A stretch of DNA of 64,000 nucleotides from Kalmanozyma brasiliensis GHG001 (lineage: Eukaryota > Basidiomycota > Ustilaginomycetes > Ustilaginales), in assembly GCF_000497045.1 (NCBI RefSeq), contig NW_015961950.1, forward strand, positions 440,553-504,552. The letters run 5' to 3'. Below are positions 1 through 9,292 of this stretch, one piece after another (the stretch's first letter is position 1; each line of letters opens with the position of its first letter). Under the pieces are notes generated by a model, which had not been told where the DNA came from, made no database searches, and was given only the letters and a program-made list of their open reading frames with translations. The translations under genes were made by a program, and so were the position numbers.

Positions 1-2
1 TT

Positions 3-959
3 GATACCGGCACCAAACGACGGGGTCGGCGTCAGATCCAAACTTCAGTCAAGACTACGCGCCGACAGAAGCGGGTGCGTCAGGAGGAGATGCCAGATAC
101 TTCTGATGGCGAGTACGAGGAGGAGAACGAAGGCGAGGAGGAGGAGGAGGAGGAGGAGGACGAGGAGGAGGACGAAGGCGAGTACGAAGAGGAGACGGAC
201 ACATCAGACGAAAGGTGGGGCGAGAAGAGAAAGGCAAGGGCATTAGCTCGAGCGAGGCGTGTAGAGGCGACGCGATCGCTCGCAAAGAGCAAAGTGTCGC
301 CCACCAAACGCAAACGTAAAGTGCAAGCGTCGCCTACGAAAAGGACCCGGCAGAGGCGCGATCCAGAAACAGTCTTCTTGGGTTTCTTCAGCCCGACTCA
401 ACCCGAAACGATCACTGCCAAGCGTGGGTTTCGTCGGACCGTGTCGGCGCCCAATGCTAGCAGCAGCCGCGAAACATACCCCGCCGTGGCCGCCAGCTCG
501 AGTCACTCCCAGTCGTCGTCCCAGCAAAGTTACTCCCAATCGTCGTCCCAGTCAACCCGCTATTCTTCGGTATCGTCCACCACGCGAACCACCCCTTCAA
601 CGCGAAGTGGGACATTCTCCACCCCTTCGACCTCCTTTTCCACCGCAGCAAGTAGCATCGATCAAAACCTTCTCCAACGCATCGTGCGAGAGGTGTCCGA
701 ACGCGTCTACTCGGAGATGGCACCGTCGCTTCAGGGTCGCAGTTTGATACGAAGCGAGTCGGTCAAATCTCAGGTGTACGAGGAGCACTTTCCGGATCTC
801 GAGGAGGACGACGAGCTGGACGACCGACAAGCACGGTCCAGTTCGCCATTTGACCCGCCACAAGGGTCCTACTTGGTTGACGTCAAGGCGGGGATGGAGC
901 GCAACAGAGAGCTGTTCATGCGCTTGTCGGGTTTGCTGCCTGATCAGCCAGAGCGTTAG
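3..959 (+). CDS. Putative nuclear low-complexity protein, 5' end outside the window
   Basis: The frame is open from base 3, with no stop and no convincing start before a very acidic Glu/Asp run (about 111-203), so the gene probably begins upstream of the window. The upstream residues are basic (TKRRGRRQ). After the acidic run come a Lys/Arg-rich stretch with TKRKRK-like nuclear-localisation character, a Ser/Thr-rich middle, and a C-terminal block with the motif SYLVDVKAGMERNRELFMRL (867-926). The first in-frame ATG is at 90. I do not recognise a family. The C-terminal block resembles that of the next gene (1359-2351), suggesting an old tandem duplication. A nuclear location is inferred from composition only. 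Confidence 0.6.
   Translation, partial: DTGTKRRGRRQIQTSVKTTRRQKRVRQEEMPDTSDGEYEEENEGEEEEEEEEDEEEDEGEYEEETDTSDERWGEKRKARALARARRVEATRSLAKSKVSPTKRKRKVQASPTKRTRQRRDPETVFLGFFSPTQPETITAKRGFRRTVSAPNASSSRETYPAVAASSSHSQSSSQQSYSQSSSQSTRYSSVSSTTRTTPSTRSGTFSTPSTSFSTAASSIDQNLLQRIVREVSERVYSEMAPSLQGRSLIRSESVKSQVYEEHFPDLEEDDELDDRQARSSSPFDPPQGSYLVDVKAGMERNRELFMRLSGLLPDQPER
111..203 (+). repeat. GAG/GAC-rich trinucleotide tract coding for an acidic run
   Basis: Imperfect GAG/GAC triplet repeats encode an almost unbroken Glu/Asp stretch interrupted by a few Gly, Tyr, Asn and Lys. The tract is in frame with the surrounding coding sequence, so length changes by whole triplets would be tolerated. Confidence 0.8.
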
Positions 960-1358
960 TCAAGAGGAGGTGCCGCGTGACGACAGCAGCATACGAACTT
1001 GCACTCCAGACTGTACATATCAGCGAAAAATACATTGACTTATCAGCTTCGACAAGATATGATTGGGTGTGACTTGACTCGAATTCCAGACGTGGGTATG
1101 ATGCGTTGACACGCAACACAATGTGACAACACGAGAAGCTTTGCGCTTATGAAGTTTCGTTCCTGCGCACCCACGGGAGCTTGTTTTCCGATATGAAGGC
1201 GGATCAACACCCGCGTGCACTTCATGTGCGTTAGATGCTGAGTTGATCATTTGCGTGGACGCTCGGGACAGCGGGTGTATCTTTGAAGTGCCAAGACCTA
1301 CATAAGGTTGCGTGTCTGATTCTTGAGCCAGCCTCACAATCGCTCAACACACTTCACA
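960..1358. other. Intergenic region between two codirectional genes
   Basis: This 399-bp stretch holds the 3' flank of the left gene and the promoter and leader of the next. No RNA gene or convincing coding frame is visible. A pyrimidine/CA-rich leader (CTCAACACACTTCACA) directly precedes the ATG at 1359. Confidence 0.5.
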
Positions 1359-2351
1359 ATGACCGTCAAGCGCCCCAGCTTCCCGTCCAGGCGAGTCGAA
1401 TTTATGAAGAGGAACAGGGCGGCCAGAAAGCTAGCTGAGAAGGACAAGCTGGCTCGCGTCAGCTTGCCGAGTCAACATATTGGCAAGATGAACGGGCGCA
1501 ACGATGCCGCCAAGCTAGGTGAAGACGACGAGACGGATCGCGCCACAATCGACTCGCAAGAGCAAGCAGGCGCGGTGCCAAGCTCAGCCCAGCAGGCTGT
1601 CGAGGCACTCCTCACTGATGAAGTCAACACACACACCGTCAGTGATGTCGCTAGGCGAGACGACGACCCCGACTTCGACCCACAGGACATGTGGACTGCG
1701 GACATAGCATCGCTTCTGTCCGCCGATCCGACGAACTCGCCCCTCCCGCAACGAGGGCCCTCCAGCACAGCACACACGTCTGCTTCACCTAAGAGCGTCA
1801 AGAAGCAGCCCAAGCTCAGACATCTGCTGCACCGCCCGCGGGAGAGGAACAGGGAAGCCAGCATAGGATATTTCTTCCACAAGATCAGGAGGCGCCAGCT
1901 GTGGGACACAGAGGTCAAGAAGGAAGAAGCGTCGCCTGACCCAACCCCAGACCACACGCCGGCCCCTGACGTTGCTCATGCTCCACAATTTCGAGGGGTC
2001 CCTGTTGAGGGGCGACGTGCTTGCTCGCCAACTGATGAGGTAGAACAGTCTTGCTCACCCATGGACCTGAGTCAGCTGTCGTACGTTGTCGACGTGCCGG
2101 GGAGTTTTGAAAGAAGCCAGAGCCTATACTTGCGCCTCGCGGGCGTGAGCCAGGAGGACTACGAGGCGCGTCGGAGGACGCGTGATGACATGGTCTCGGA
2201 GCCAAACGCAAGCAGAAAGAGACGTACGACCGAAGAAGGCGGTCCGGCAATGGAAGTCTCGCGCAAACGTCAGAAGATCACGAGAGAAGCAGAGTGCAGT
2301 GGTACAGAAAGCCACGGAGGAAGGTCGTATGCAGATCAAGCCAAGTCATAG
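1359..2351 (+). CDS. Putative nuclear protein sharing a C-terminal motif with its left neighbour
   Basis: The frame encodes 330 residues from the first ATG (MTVKRPSFPSRR). The N terminus is strongly basic (about residues 1-30), the middle is acidic and Ser/Pro-rich, a basic block holds the element ASIGYFFHKIRRRQLWD, and near the C terminus lies SYVVDVPGSFERSQSLYLRL (residues 241-260). This motif matches the end of the preceding gene at Y, V-D-V, E-R, L and R-L in the same spacing. The last 60 residues are Lys/Arg-rich with bipartite nuclear-localisation character (KRRTTEE and KRQKITR). No enzymatic motif is visible and I do not recognise the family. The TAG at 2349-2351 is followed by about 600 nt open in the same phase, so the true 3' end may lie further on if a 114-nt intron (2327-2440) is removed. 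Confidence 0.65.
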   Translation: MTVKRPSFPSRRVEFMKRNRAARKLAEKDKLARVSLPSQHIGKMNGRNDAAKLGEDDETDRATIDSQEQAGAVPSSAQQAVEALLTDEVNTHTVSDVARRDDDPDFDPQDMWTADIASLLSADPTNSPLPQRGPSSTAHTSASPKSVKKQPKLRHLLHRPRERNREASIGYFFHKIRRRQLWDTEVKKEEASPDPTPDHTPAPDVAHAPQFRGVPVEGRRACSPTDEVEQSCSPMDLSQLSYVVDVPGSFERSQSLYLRLAGVSQEDYEARRRTRDDMVSEPNASRKRRTTEEGGPAMEVSRKRQKITREAECSGTESHGGRSYADQAKS

Positions 2352-2440
2352 GCCTGGAGAGAATCAGCAGAACTAAGGGGACAAGCGTCGGTTCACAGGA
2401 AGCAATCGCGGCCTGTACACTCGGGAAACACGCTTTCTAG

Positions 2441-2948
2441 CGTGCCACGGCATCCGGATGCTTATACCTCCTCGGACACCGCCACCGATACGGACAGCCC
2501 AAACGAAACGCAGGAAAGCCTCAGCTCCACTGCTCCTACCTCTGCGCCTAGCCCTGCTCCCTTCAATCGAGCCCCACGATTTCCTCCCACACCCTCACCC
2601 TCGCCTTCACCATCGCCTCTGTCAGCTGCTGGCCAGCCCACATTGCCTGCCTTCACCTTCCGACCACCAACACCGCTCCTCACTCCACCGTACTCCCTGT
2701 CTTCGACCTGCCCTTCTTCTCCAAAGTCGAACGCAATCCTGCAAGACGCTACCGATCTCGCTTCAAGTCTTCACAGCATCAGCACGCAGCTCTCCGAGGC
2801 GCTGCTGCAGTACGACCGGCTCTCGTACAATCTCGGCCTCAGAGGTCTACCACAGCTGGAACATGAGGAGAAGATCAACGGCTGCGCTGAGACGATGAGG
2901 CAGCTTGCGAGGTGGGGCAACTTGCTGCCTGCGACGCTGCAGAGGTAA
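2441..2948 (+). CDS. Ser/Pro-rich protein segment with helical C terminus; start unresolved (probable downstream exon)
   Basis: The frame is open from 2352 to the TAA at 2946-2948 but has no ATG before a Met close to the C terminus, so it is unlikely to be a free-standing gene as read. It encodes a Thr/Ser/Pro-rich half and then about 65 residues of helical, conserved-looking sequence (QDATDLASSLHSISTQLSEA, later QLARWGNLLPATLQ). It lies in the same phase as the preceding gene. A candidate intron 2327-2440 (GTATGC ... TTTCTAG, 114 nt, a multiple of three) would join the two and remove the TAG at 2349. The alternative is a separate gene with an unseen 5' exon. I do not recognise the family. 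Confidence 0.45.
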
Positions 2949-3106
2949 TTGGAGGGGCAGACGTACAAGTCAAGGGGTCGTCACACGAAACTTGCCGCGG
3001 CTGGCCCGAGGTGCAACGAAGCAATACGAAAGCTGAATGCGAGCCAGTGTTCAACAATGAGAGCAAGAGATAGTATACAGGTGTTAGGATTCGAGTCGTG
3101 GTGAAT

Positions 3107-3694
3107 CTACTCGATCTCTGCCGGCTCGCTCATCTTGACCGCCTCGGTGAACGCCTTGTAATCGAAGTATTTCCCGCTCTTGTCCATGAATGGCCCACTC
3201 AACAATCTGTCGATCTCCCTATCGCTCATCTTATCCCCTACCTGGCTCAACCAAAACCTCAATTCCTGCGCCTCGATGCGACCCACATCCTTTTCATCGA
3301 AACACTCGAAGGCCTCCATGAGCACCGACTGGTCGTCCAACTCGGCCAGGTGTTCGCCGAACATGGTGAGGAACTGCGTAAAGTTGACTCCGCCTGAGCT
3401 CGAGCCCGGTCGAAAGTAGGCGGAGACGGAAGAGGGGGAGGCGTCAGTGCCGAGGTTGGAGAGCATCGCTGCAACGTCAGCGTGGGAGATGAGCCCGTCC
3501 GAGTCCGTGTCGATCATGTTGAAGGCCTCTTTGAAGCCCTGGATCTGTTTGGGGGAGAAGGCCGTGTAGAGAGCCGAAGAGGATTGACGTGGGTGGTTGC
3601 CCATCTTACGGCCTAGCGAGGAGGAGGTGGACGAAGAGGCACCGCCGTTCAGGAAGGCCGCCGCTGAAGAGGTTGCGGTGCTGCGCGAGGTCAT
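3107..3694 (-). CDS. Myosin regulatory light chain (EF-hand protein)
   Basis: The protein has 195 residues, starting at ATG 3694. It has a Ser/Thr-rich N-terminal extension (1-40), a phospho-acceptor-like site RQSSSALYTAF (36-46), and a first EF-hand whose calcium loop is intact at residues 62-73 (D62, D64, D66, G67, D73). The remaining EF-hands are degenerate (for example around 133-144, FDEKDVGRIEAQE). This pattern of one functional loop, an N-terminal phosphosite and about 150 residues of EF-hand core is typical of myosin regulatory light chains (fungal Rlc1 type), which bind the IQ motif of type II myosin and support cytokinesis. Calmodulin-like proteins are the alternative, but they retain four loops. 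It is divergent with the gene at 4148; the shared upstream region is 453 bp. Confidence 0.8.
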   Translation of the reverse strand: MTSRSTATSSAAAFLNGGASSSTSSSLGRKMGNHPRQSSSALYTAFSPKQIQGFKEAFNMIDTDSDGLISHADVAAMLSNLGTDASPSSVSAYFRPGSSSGGVNFTQFLTMFGEHLAELDDQSVLMEAFECFDEKDVGRIEAQELRFWLSQVGDKMSDREIDRLLSGPFMDKSGKYFDYKAFTEAVKMSEPAEIE

Positions 3695-4147
3695 TGCGAC
3701 TTTGTGAGTGTGATACGAGGATCGTCCGTGGCTTGTGTATGGGTGAAGGACGAGTTTGTAGAGCGTGTTGATGGTATCGCTGCGTTGGTGTTGTGCGTTG
3801 AAGTTGCGATGGACTAGGATGGATCAGTGCTGGTGACGATGGCGACGACAATGATGGTGGTGAAGACAAGAGTGTGCGGGTGGAGTTGGCTGAGCTGCAG
3901 GATATGCACACCCTGCGTCTCTTTGGAAAGTGTTGGTCTTTTTGGCCTTGAGTTAGACTCAGGGGCTGTCTCGCTGTTTCAAACAACACTCTCTAAGCGG
4001 CGCCTCCCTCACGTGCCAAAAAAAATGTCGCATGTCACTGCATCTGATCTCACAGACTACGATTTTTCTGCACGCGCCAATTTCGAGGTTTTGATGAGAA
4101 GCCTTCTCGCGATCCCATGTTGTTCTAGTCCTACCATCATCCGCAAC
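3695..4147. other. Shared upstream region of a divergent gene pair
   Basis: These 453 bp separate the ATG of the myosin light chain (minus strand) and the ATG at 4148 (plus strand), so the region must hold both promoters. Open frame continues upstream of 4148 but its conceptual sequence is Cys/Trp-rich and not protein-like. No RNA gene is seen. Confidence 0.5.
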
Positions 4148-5464
4148 ATGTTTCAGACCGCACCGTCTCCCGGTCGAACTGGACCACAGCCGTCGGCGTA
4201 CGGCTTTGCCACGCCCGTACGAACCCCGTCGACGTCGTACCACAACAATGCGGCGTACTCGCAGGCGTTGACACCTGCCGAATCGAAAGGTGTGCGATTC
4301 CAGAACCAGCCTCTTCCGCCCCAAGTGCAGCAGCCCTCGCAACCGCAGCAGCAGCAGCAACAGTCATCTTCAGCTCTGAGTACGACCACAACACCAAACC
4401 GATCGCCGTACTACAACGCCGTGTCCGCACCCGCTCCCGCACAAGCACAAACACCAAGTCGAACTGCGGTCACCACTTCAAGCGCTGCTCCCTCCGCAAC
4501 GCCGTCGAACAAGATCAGCGGCACACGAGCGGTCGTAGCCTCAACAGCAGGCGCCTCTGGCAACTCAGAATCATCGATCGCCCTCGCGCGGCGGATCAAG
4601 TGGAACCTGGGCGCGCTGGGCCTGCTCTGGATCGTACCCGCATTCTCGACACGGCCAAGAGACGTATATTGGACGGCGCTGGATCAGATCTACCTACATG
4701 TGGGAGGCGAGACTGACGAGCTGGTGGACGGTATCGTTGGGTGGATCCTGTGGGCTGTCAGCGTCATCCTGTTCTTCAACGCGGTCGAAGCAGGCGTGCA
4801 GATGTCCCGAGCTTCTCCGCCTACATCCGCACCACAGCAGATCCAAGAGGCGCCGAAGACAGATAGCAAGATGGGACCGGTGCTGGGCATGCACTCGCCC
4901 CAGGTGGCCAAGTCGATCAACTTTGTTGCGGCGAGCAGATTGAAGGGGTCGCCCAAGACGAGGACGTCCACTATCGGGGCCGGGTCGCCGATCTCCCGCT
5001 CGTCTCCGCAGAGAAGTTCGCCCAGCGGAGGTTCGCCGACTGCACCGACCGACTACTCGCAATTCTCCCCGTCGTTGCGGAGAACATCCAGTCCGTTGCC
5101 TTCGCCCTCCAGCGGCGGTGGGTTTGGAAGCAGCTCATCGCGGATGGGCACACCGACTCAAACCGGAGCGGACTACGCAATGGGATTGGGTGCGGGAGCA
5201 TCGTCTTCGCCACTAGCAGCATTCAGGGCGAGGCACGCCTCGAGGGGGTCGGTCTCGCCGAGCTCGATCCGCGCGCGCTCGATCACCCCTTCCGTCAGCG
5301 GCGGTCTGGCAGAGACGAGCCTCAGCTTCGACGATGCCTCCGACGACGTCGACGGCGGGCAGACCTTTTTGGGCGATGAGAGCTTCGAAGTGGATCGAGC
5401 GTTGCGGAATCTGCGCAGCTCGTTGGGCGGCGTCTCCTCCACCCCTGCACCGTCTTTCAGGTAG
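4148..5464 (+). CDS. Ser/Pro-rich protein with two transmembrane segments, possibly a Pom34-type nucleoporin
   Basis: The protein has 438 residues from MFQTAPSPGR; the in-frame sequence upstream does not read like protein. Residues 1-145 are Pro/Ser/Gln-rich with a short polyglutamine run. Two hydrophobic helices follow: about 150-166 (WNLGALGLLWIVPAF) and about 195-214 (GIVGWILWAVSVILFFNAV), separated by a loop of some 28 residues. The C-terminal half is a long Ser/Pro/Gly-rich disordered tail. Two closely spaced membrane helices flanked by long disordered termini are what fungal Pom34-like pore membrane proteins show, but I see no diagnostic motif, so that identity is a guess. Its stop lies only 42 bp from the convergent stop of the next gene. 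Confidence 0.55.
   Translation: MFQTAPSPGRTGPQPSAYGFATPVRTPSTSYHNNAAYSQALTPAESKGVRFQNQPLPPQVQQPSQPQQQQQQSSSALSTTTTPNRSPYYNAVSAPAPAQAQTPSRTAVTTSSAAPSATPSNKISGTRAVVASTAGASGNSESSIALARRIKWNLGALGLLWIVPAFSTRPRDVYWTALDQIYLHVGGETDELVDGIVGWILWAVSVILFFNAVEAGVQMSRASPPTSAPQQIQEAPKTDSKMGPVLGMHSPQVAKSINFVAASRLKGSPKTRTSTIGAGSPISRSSPQRSSPSGGSPTAPTDYSQFSPSLRRTSSPLPSPSSGGGFGSSSSRMGTPTQTGADYAMGLGAGASSSPLAAFRARHASRGSVSPSSIRARSITPSVSGGLAETSLSFDDASDDVDGGQTFLGDESFEVDRALRNLRSSLGGVSSTPAPSFR
4344..4363 (+). repeat. Short CAG/CAA repeat (polyglutamine)
   Basis: A run of CAG codons ending in CAA-CAG encodes six or seven consecutive glutamines in the disordered N terminus of the two-pass membrane protein. Confidence 0.7.
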
Positions 5465-5506
5465 ACACACTTCTGAGAATATCTATGTGATCAAATATTG
5501 CATGCG

Positions 5507-6907
5507 TCAAGCATCTTCGACCTCTATCTCGCTCGTTCCACCCAGGGTGATATCCTTGACGACATCCCGACTGAGATGCGTCGATGTTGGAATGCCGAAC
5601 CTCCTCTTGACAGCGAGGACCTCTGCCGGATCGCCCGTGTTTTTCGTCAGCTCATCCGAGATCTTCACCACCGGCTTGCCCTCTACACTATCCAGCTTGA
5701 TAACGATGTTGAGTGGCTTACTCTTCTCCTCGCCTTCCCGTTTGCGAAAATCATTCGTAAAGCTGGTTCCTACACCGAAGCCAGCACCGATGCCGATCTC
5801 TTTCGAGTACTGTGCGAGTTCGAGACATCGTTCGACATCCAATCCGTCCGAGTAGATGACGACCTTGGTGCTGGGATCCACGCCAATGCTGCGATACGCC
5901 TGGAGGGCTTTTTGGGCAAAAGCCTTGCTATCGCCACTGTCCTGTCGCAACCCTCGCCAGCGTTTGGCGATCTCGATGCCGGCTGGGTTGTCGAGGAGGT
6001 CGGCCCAGAAGACATTTGTCGAGAACGTATCGGTGAGCGCGATGGTGAGGTCGTGCGTCGGGCTGTTGGGTACGAAATCGGGTGGGGAGTAGACAGCGTC
6101 CCAGAGCTGGAGAGCGGTGAGATTCGAATGGGCGTATCCCTCGAGTGCTGCAACGGCCATGGTCCATTCGTGTGCTACCGTTCCGATGGGGACCAGATCG
6201 AAGAGGTGGGCGAAATGCACATTTGAGGTTCCCAACAGCTTGCCTGATGTTGAGGAGGAGGAAGAGGCTGCGTCGCCGGCGACGAGACCCTCCAGAACGA
6301 GCCTGTGCGTTTGATAGGAGCGCCGTCTGCGAGTGCCAAACTCGGAATAGCGGATGCCTTGCGAGGTGAGCTGTGTCGCTTTTCGTTGAGCCTGCTCGAA
6401 CTGCCCCTCGAGCGACCACTCGGTATCCACAGTGGAGAAATACACCTCTGAAACGATCGCCATCAACGGCACCTCGTAGAAGATCACATCGCTCCACACA
6501 CCCTGCACCTTGAGACTCAAATCCCCCCACTCTCCGTCTGTCGCAACAAAGTCGACCGACACTTGGTTGGCCGGGTCGAACCGGAACGCCTCTAGGTAAT
6601 CCAAGTAGTCTTTACGCAGATACGGACATGTCTTTTCCAACCATGCCCGTTCATCCTTCTCCAGCTTCAGATGGACCAGCTTCTCGATGTGGCCGCGGAT
6701 ACGATCGACAGCAGTACGGGTGAACTTCATGGTGGACGCTGCTCGGTTGGTGAAGCGGTAGGCGACGCGGGTGTGCGGGTAGTGGCGCAGGACGGCCTGC
6801 TGCATCGTGAGCTTGTATAGGTCCGTATCGAGGATGCTGCGGATGGGCGAGGCGTCAGGACCATCTTTGGCGATGGGCGCGCTGAATGGCGCCTGTGTCG
6901 CAGACAT
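5507..6907 (-). CDS. NPT1: Nicotinate phosphoribosyltransferase
   Basis: The protein has 466 residues starting at ATG 6907 (MSATQAPFSAP); the frame continues upstream without another ATG. It contains the family hallmark SILDTDLYKLTMQQAVL near residue 25, RFTNRAASTMKF, the SEFGTRRRRSYQTHRLVLEG segment that forms the phosphoribosyl/nicotinate site, a THEW-like element (VAHEWTMAVAALEGY), WRGLRQDSGD, and IYSDGLDVERCLEL. The enzyme makes nicotinate mononucleotide from nicotinate and PRPP, the entry step of NAD+ salvage (Preiss-Handler pathway). Its length fits fungal Npt1 (about 430 residues). It is convergent with the gene at 4148-5464, with only 42 bp between stops, so 3' UTR overlap is likely. 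Confidence 0.93.
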   Translation of the reverse strand: MSATQAPFSAPIAKDGPDASPIRSILDTDLYKLTMQQAVLRHYPHTRVAYRFTNRAASTMKFTRTAVDRIRGHIEKLVHLKLEKDERAWLEKTCPYLRKDYLDYLEAFRFDPANQVSVDFVATDGEWGDLSLKVQGVWSDVIFYEVPLMAIVSEVYFSTVDTEWSLEGQFEQAQRKATQLTSQGIRYSEFGTRRRRSYQTHRLVLEGLVAGDAASSSSSTSGKLLGTSNVHFAHLFDLVPIGTVAHEWTMAVAALEGYAHSNLTALQLWDAVYSPPDFVPNSPTHDLTIALTDTFSTNVFWADLLDNPAGIEIAKRWRGLRQDSGDSKAFAQKALQAYRSIGVDPSTKVVIYSDGLDVERCLELAQYSKEIGIGAGFGVGTSFTNDFRKREGEEKSKPLNIVIKLDSVEGKPVVKISDELTKNTGDPAEVLAVKRRFGIPTSTHLSRDVVKDITLGGTSEIEVEDA

Positions 6908-7701
6908 GATGCGGGTGGCAGGGGTGACGGTGAGGAGGATGCAAGAAGCCAGGAAGATGGGTCTTGGCAAGCGGTGGAGGTGACTCGTGCGTGTTCCTTG
7001 CAGCAGCTGTCAGATAGCGTTGAGGAGCGACTCACAAGCACCGGCGAATTGGCTCAAGATGTTAGACCAGCAATACGGTTGAGAACAATTGAAAATGCAG
7101 CTGAGCCAAGAGAGACATCAGCAGGGCGAGCTTTGTTTGGTGTTGACCGACAGATGCCAAGGCAGCAGCAGCCAAGCAGCCTCGTGTCTAGCTCAGCCTG
7201 CACCTCGGAATTTCTTGAAACTGCTCGCCTGGCCACGCTGCGGTCTGCTGATGAAAGTGCGCAGGATGGCCGACAGCTGCTCTTTCATTTTGGCTCAAGC
7301 TCAGACCAGCTCGATGCGAATTTCATGACAATCGACTTGCATCTGCATCTCAGTCTTGACAACCATCTCTTTCCGCCATCATTGGCTGGTCTTCCGCTTC
7401 GATACATTTCTCCTCCTTCGTCGCCTTTACTACAGACATCGCGCTTTCTGACACGCATCATCGGCGCATCTCAGGGCTGCTCCAGTACGACTTCGGATTG
7501 TCATACCCACACGCAGAGCAGCGCTAGCTCAATCAGAACCGACCTGCAGCTGTCCAGCTCATCTGACCTCCGTCTCAGAACGGAACGCGCCCCTGCAGCC
7601 CACTCTGCACCCTCGACCCTGATCCACCAAGCGATGATTCCGTGATCCATCGCGGCCGCCTCTGCGACATATCACCACATCCACCCTCACAGTCGCTCAT
7701 C
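6908..7701. other. Divergent upstream region, NPT1 / CAP10 transferase
   Basis: The 794 bp between the two start codons must carry both promoters. A long open frame crosses most of it on the plus strand (to 7645), but its conceptual product is Ser/Leu/Arg-rich without any domain. The stretch before 7702 is C-rich (CCACATCCACCCTCACAG), typical of a leader. Confidence 0.5.
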
Positions 7702-9165
7702 ATGTCGAGTCTCTTCAACAAGTACGTGCGCGTGCCCACCAGCTCGACACTTCCGACCTCAACATCAGATACGCGCGGCTCCTCATCAGGTTTTGGCCGC
7801 GCACGCACACGATGGGCTCTGATCGGCGCGGCGCTCTTCGCGCTCCTCCTCTTCTTCGGTCTCGCCTCGTCCGATTCGGCCGCCTCAGCGACGATCAAGG
7901 CGAAAGCCGGCCAATATGCAGGTCGACTCCCGTGGTCCTCCCCGTCCAAACCTACCGGCTTCTCCAGCGTCACCGATGTCGACGGCTCCGAGTTTTCTCG
8001 CTGGATCAACGGCTCCGGTCGCACCGATTTGCGGTACGATTCGCCGTTCAACCCCGAAGACCTCACGCTCACCGAAGACGAATGCGATGCCTTCTTCCCC
8101 GGTCTCTGGAAGGAAATCGATCGCAGCGTCGAATACTACACCGAGCATCCGATGACGGCCGAGTATCTGGACAAGGTGTGTGACGATGGCATCTGGTCGC
8201 ATGCGCGCGTGGTGATCCACAACAATCGTGTTCACCTGAAATACTTTCAGCAGTCGGCTTTCACGAGAGTCAACTCGGCGTTGGCGTTGCTGGATCAGGC
8301 GGTGATGGCCGCGAGGGAGAAGTTGCCCGATGCCGAATTTTGTCTCAGTGCCAACGATTGGGGGTCCATGGGCAAGTTTTCGCTCGATCGAGCACCCTAT
8401 CTCGTCGATCTGTGGTTGATGCCTGACTACGGCTTCTACAGCTGGCCGGAACCTGGGATCGGCTCCTACACAAACCATCGAGAAAAGACGCTTGCGATCG
8501 ATCAGAAGGTCCCCTGGAGCAAAAAGATCGGTAAACTCTTCTGGCGCGGGGCGATGGGCGTTGGCACTGCCGATAGAAAAGCCTTGCTCGCAGCTAGCAA
8601 AGGTCAACCTTGGTCCGACGTGGAACCTCTCGATTGGGCCAATCGCAAAGGCTTTGTGACAATGGAAGACCACTGCAAGTGGAAATACCACGCCTTCCCC
8701 GAAGGCATGACCTACTCCGGTCGTCTCCGTTACCTTCAAAACTGTCGCTCGGTCATTGTGACCCATGAACCAAGATGGATTCAACACTGGACGCATCTCT
8801 ACAACGCCGATCCCACTTCGCCGGATCAGAACATCGTTTTTGTACCGGAGTACACGGGCGAAGATCCAGGCGTCGAGGTCGAGGATGAACGAGGCAACGT
8901 GTATAGGGATCGAACGTGGATGCGATTGCCCGAGGTCATGGACGCGTTGTTGGCCGATGATGACAAGGCGAAACGCATCGCGGATAACCAGTGGAGTTAC
9001 TTTAGAGAGAGATACGTCAGTCCCGCTAGTGCGGCGTGTTACTGGAGGAAGGCCATCAAGGCTTATGCGGGTGTCCAGCAGTTTAAGGTCAATTATACCG
9101 GCACAGAGACGAGCTACGAGAGCTTTATTTTGCTGGGGAACAAGTTGCAGGGTATCCCGCAATAG
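7702..9165 (+). CDS. CAP10-like glycosyltransferase (family GT90), type II membrane protein
   Basis: The protein has 487 residues from ATG 7702. A cytosolic N terminus of about 37 residues is followed by one membrane anchor (about 38-55, WALIGAALFALLLFFGL), giving type II Golgi topology. The lumenal part contains the CAP10 block: FWRGAMGVGTADRKALLAAS, then MEDHCKWKYHAFPEGMTYSGRLRYLQNC and later a Trp/His-rich EPRWIQHWTHLYNA. These are characteristic of the Cryptococcus Cap10/Cap59-associated and DUF821 glycosyltransferases (GT90), several of which transfer xylose or glucose. The acceptor cannot be read from the sequence; cell-wall or secreted glycans are the inference. It ends 127 bp from the convergent 2-oxoglutarate dehydrogenase gene. 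Confidence 0.85.
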   Translation: MSSLFNKYVRVPTSSTLPTSTSDTRGSSSGFGRARTRWALIGAALFALLLFFGLASSDSAASATIKAKAGQYAGRLPWSSPSKPTGFSSVTDVDGSEFSRWINGSGRTDLRYDSPFNPEDLTLTEDECDAFFPGLWKEIDRSVEYYTEHPMTAEYLDKVCDDGIWSHARVVIHNNRVHLKYFQQSAFTRVNSALALLDQAVMAAREKLPDAEFCLSANDWGSMGKFSLDRAPYLVDLWLMPDYGFYSWPEPGIGSYTNHREKTLAIDQKVPWSKKIGKLFWRGAMGVGTADRKALLAASKGQPWSDVEPLDWANRKGFVTMEDHCKWKYHAFPEGMTYSGRLRYLQNCRSVIVTHEPRWIQHWTHLYNADPTSPDQNIVFVPEYTGEDPGVEVEDERGNVYRDRTWMRLPEVMDALLADDDKAKRIADNQWSYFRERYVSPASAACYWRKAIKAYAGVQQFKVNYTGTETSYESFILLGNKLQGIPQ

Positions 9166-9292
9166 GATTCGCAATCGTCATTTCTTTCTCAGTTGCTCTC
9201 GATTGCGTGTGCCGGATGTGATACTCTGAGGAAGAGACAAAGGGAACACGATCATTGGAAAAGTGTGGAACAAAGCCCGGCGTATATCGACT

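Noticed and set aside
6908..6970. A 21-residue hydrophobic head for nicotinate phosphoribosyltransferase
   Set aside because: It would require a non-ATG start; the family enzyme is cytosolic and the ATG at 6907 gives a normal N terminus.
6974..7645. A 223-codon frame between NPT1 and the CAP10 gene
   Set aside because: Covers the shared promoter; Ser/Arg/Leu-rich product with no motif.
7885..9174. A 429-codon open frame antisense to the CAP10 transferase
   Set aside because: Shadow frame; the opposite strand carries recognisable GT90 motifs.
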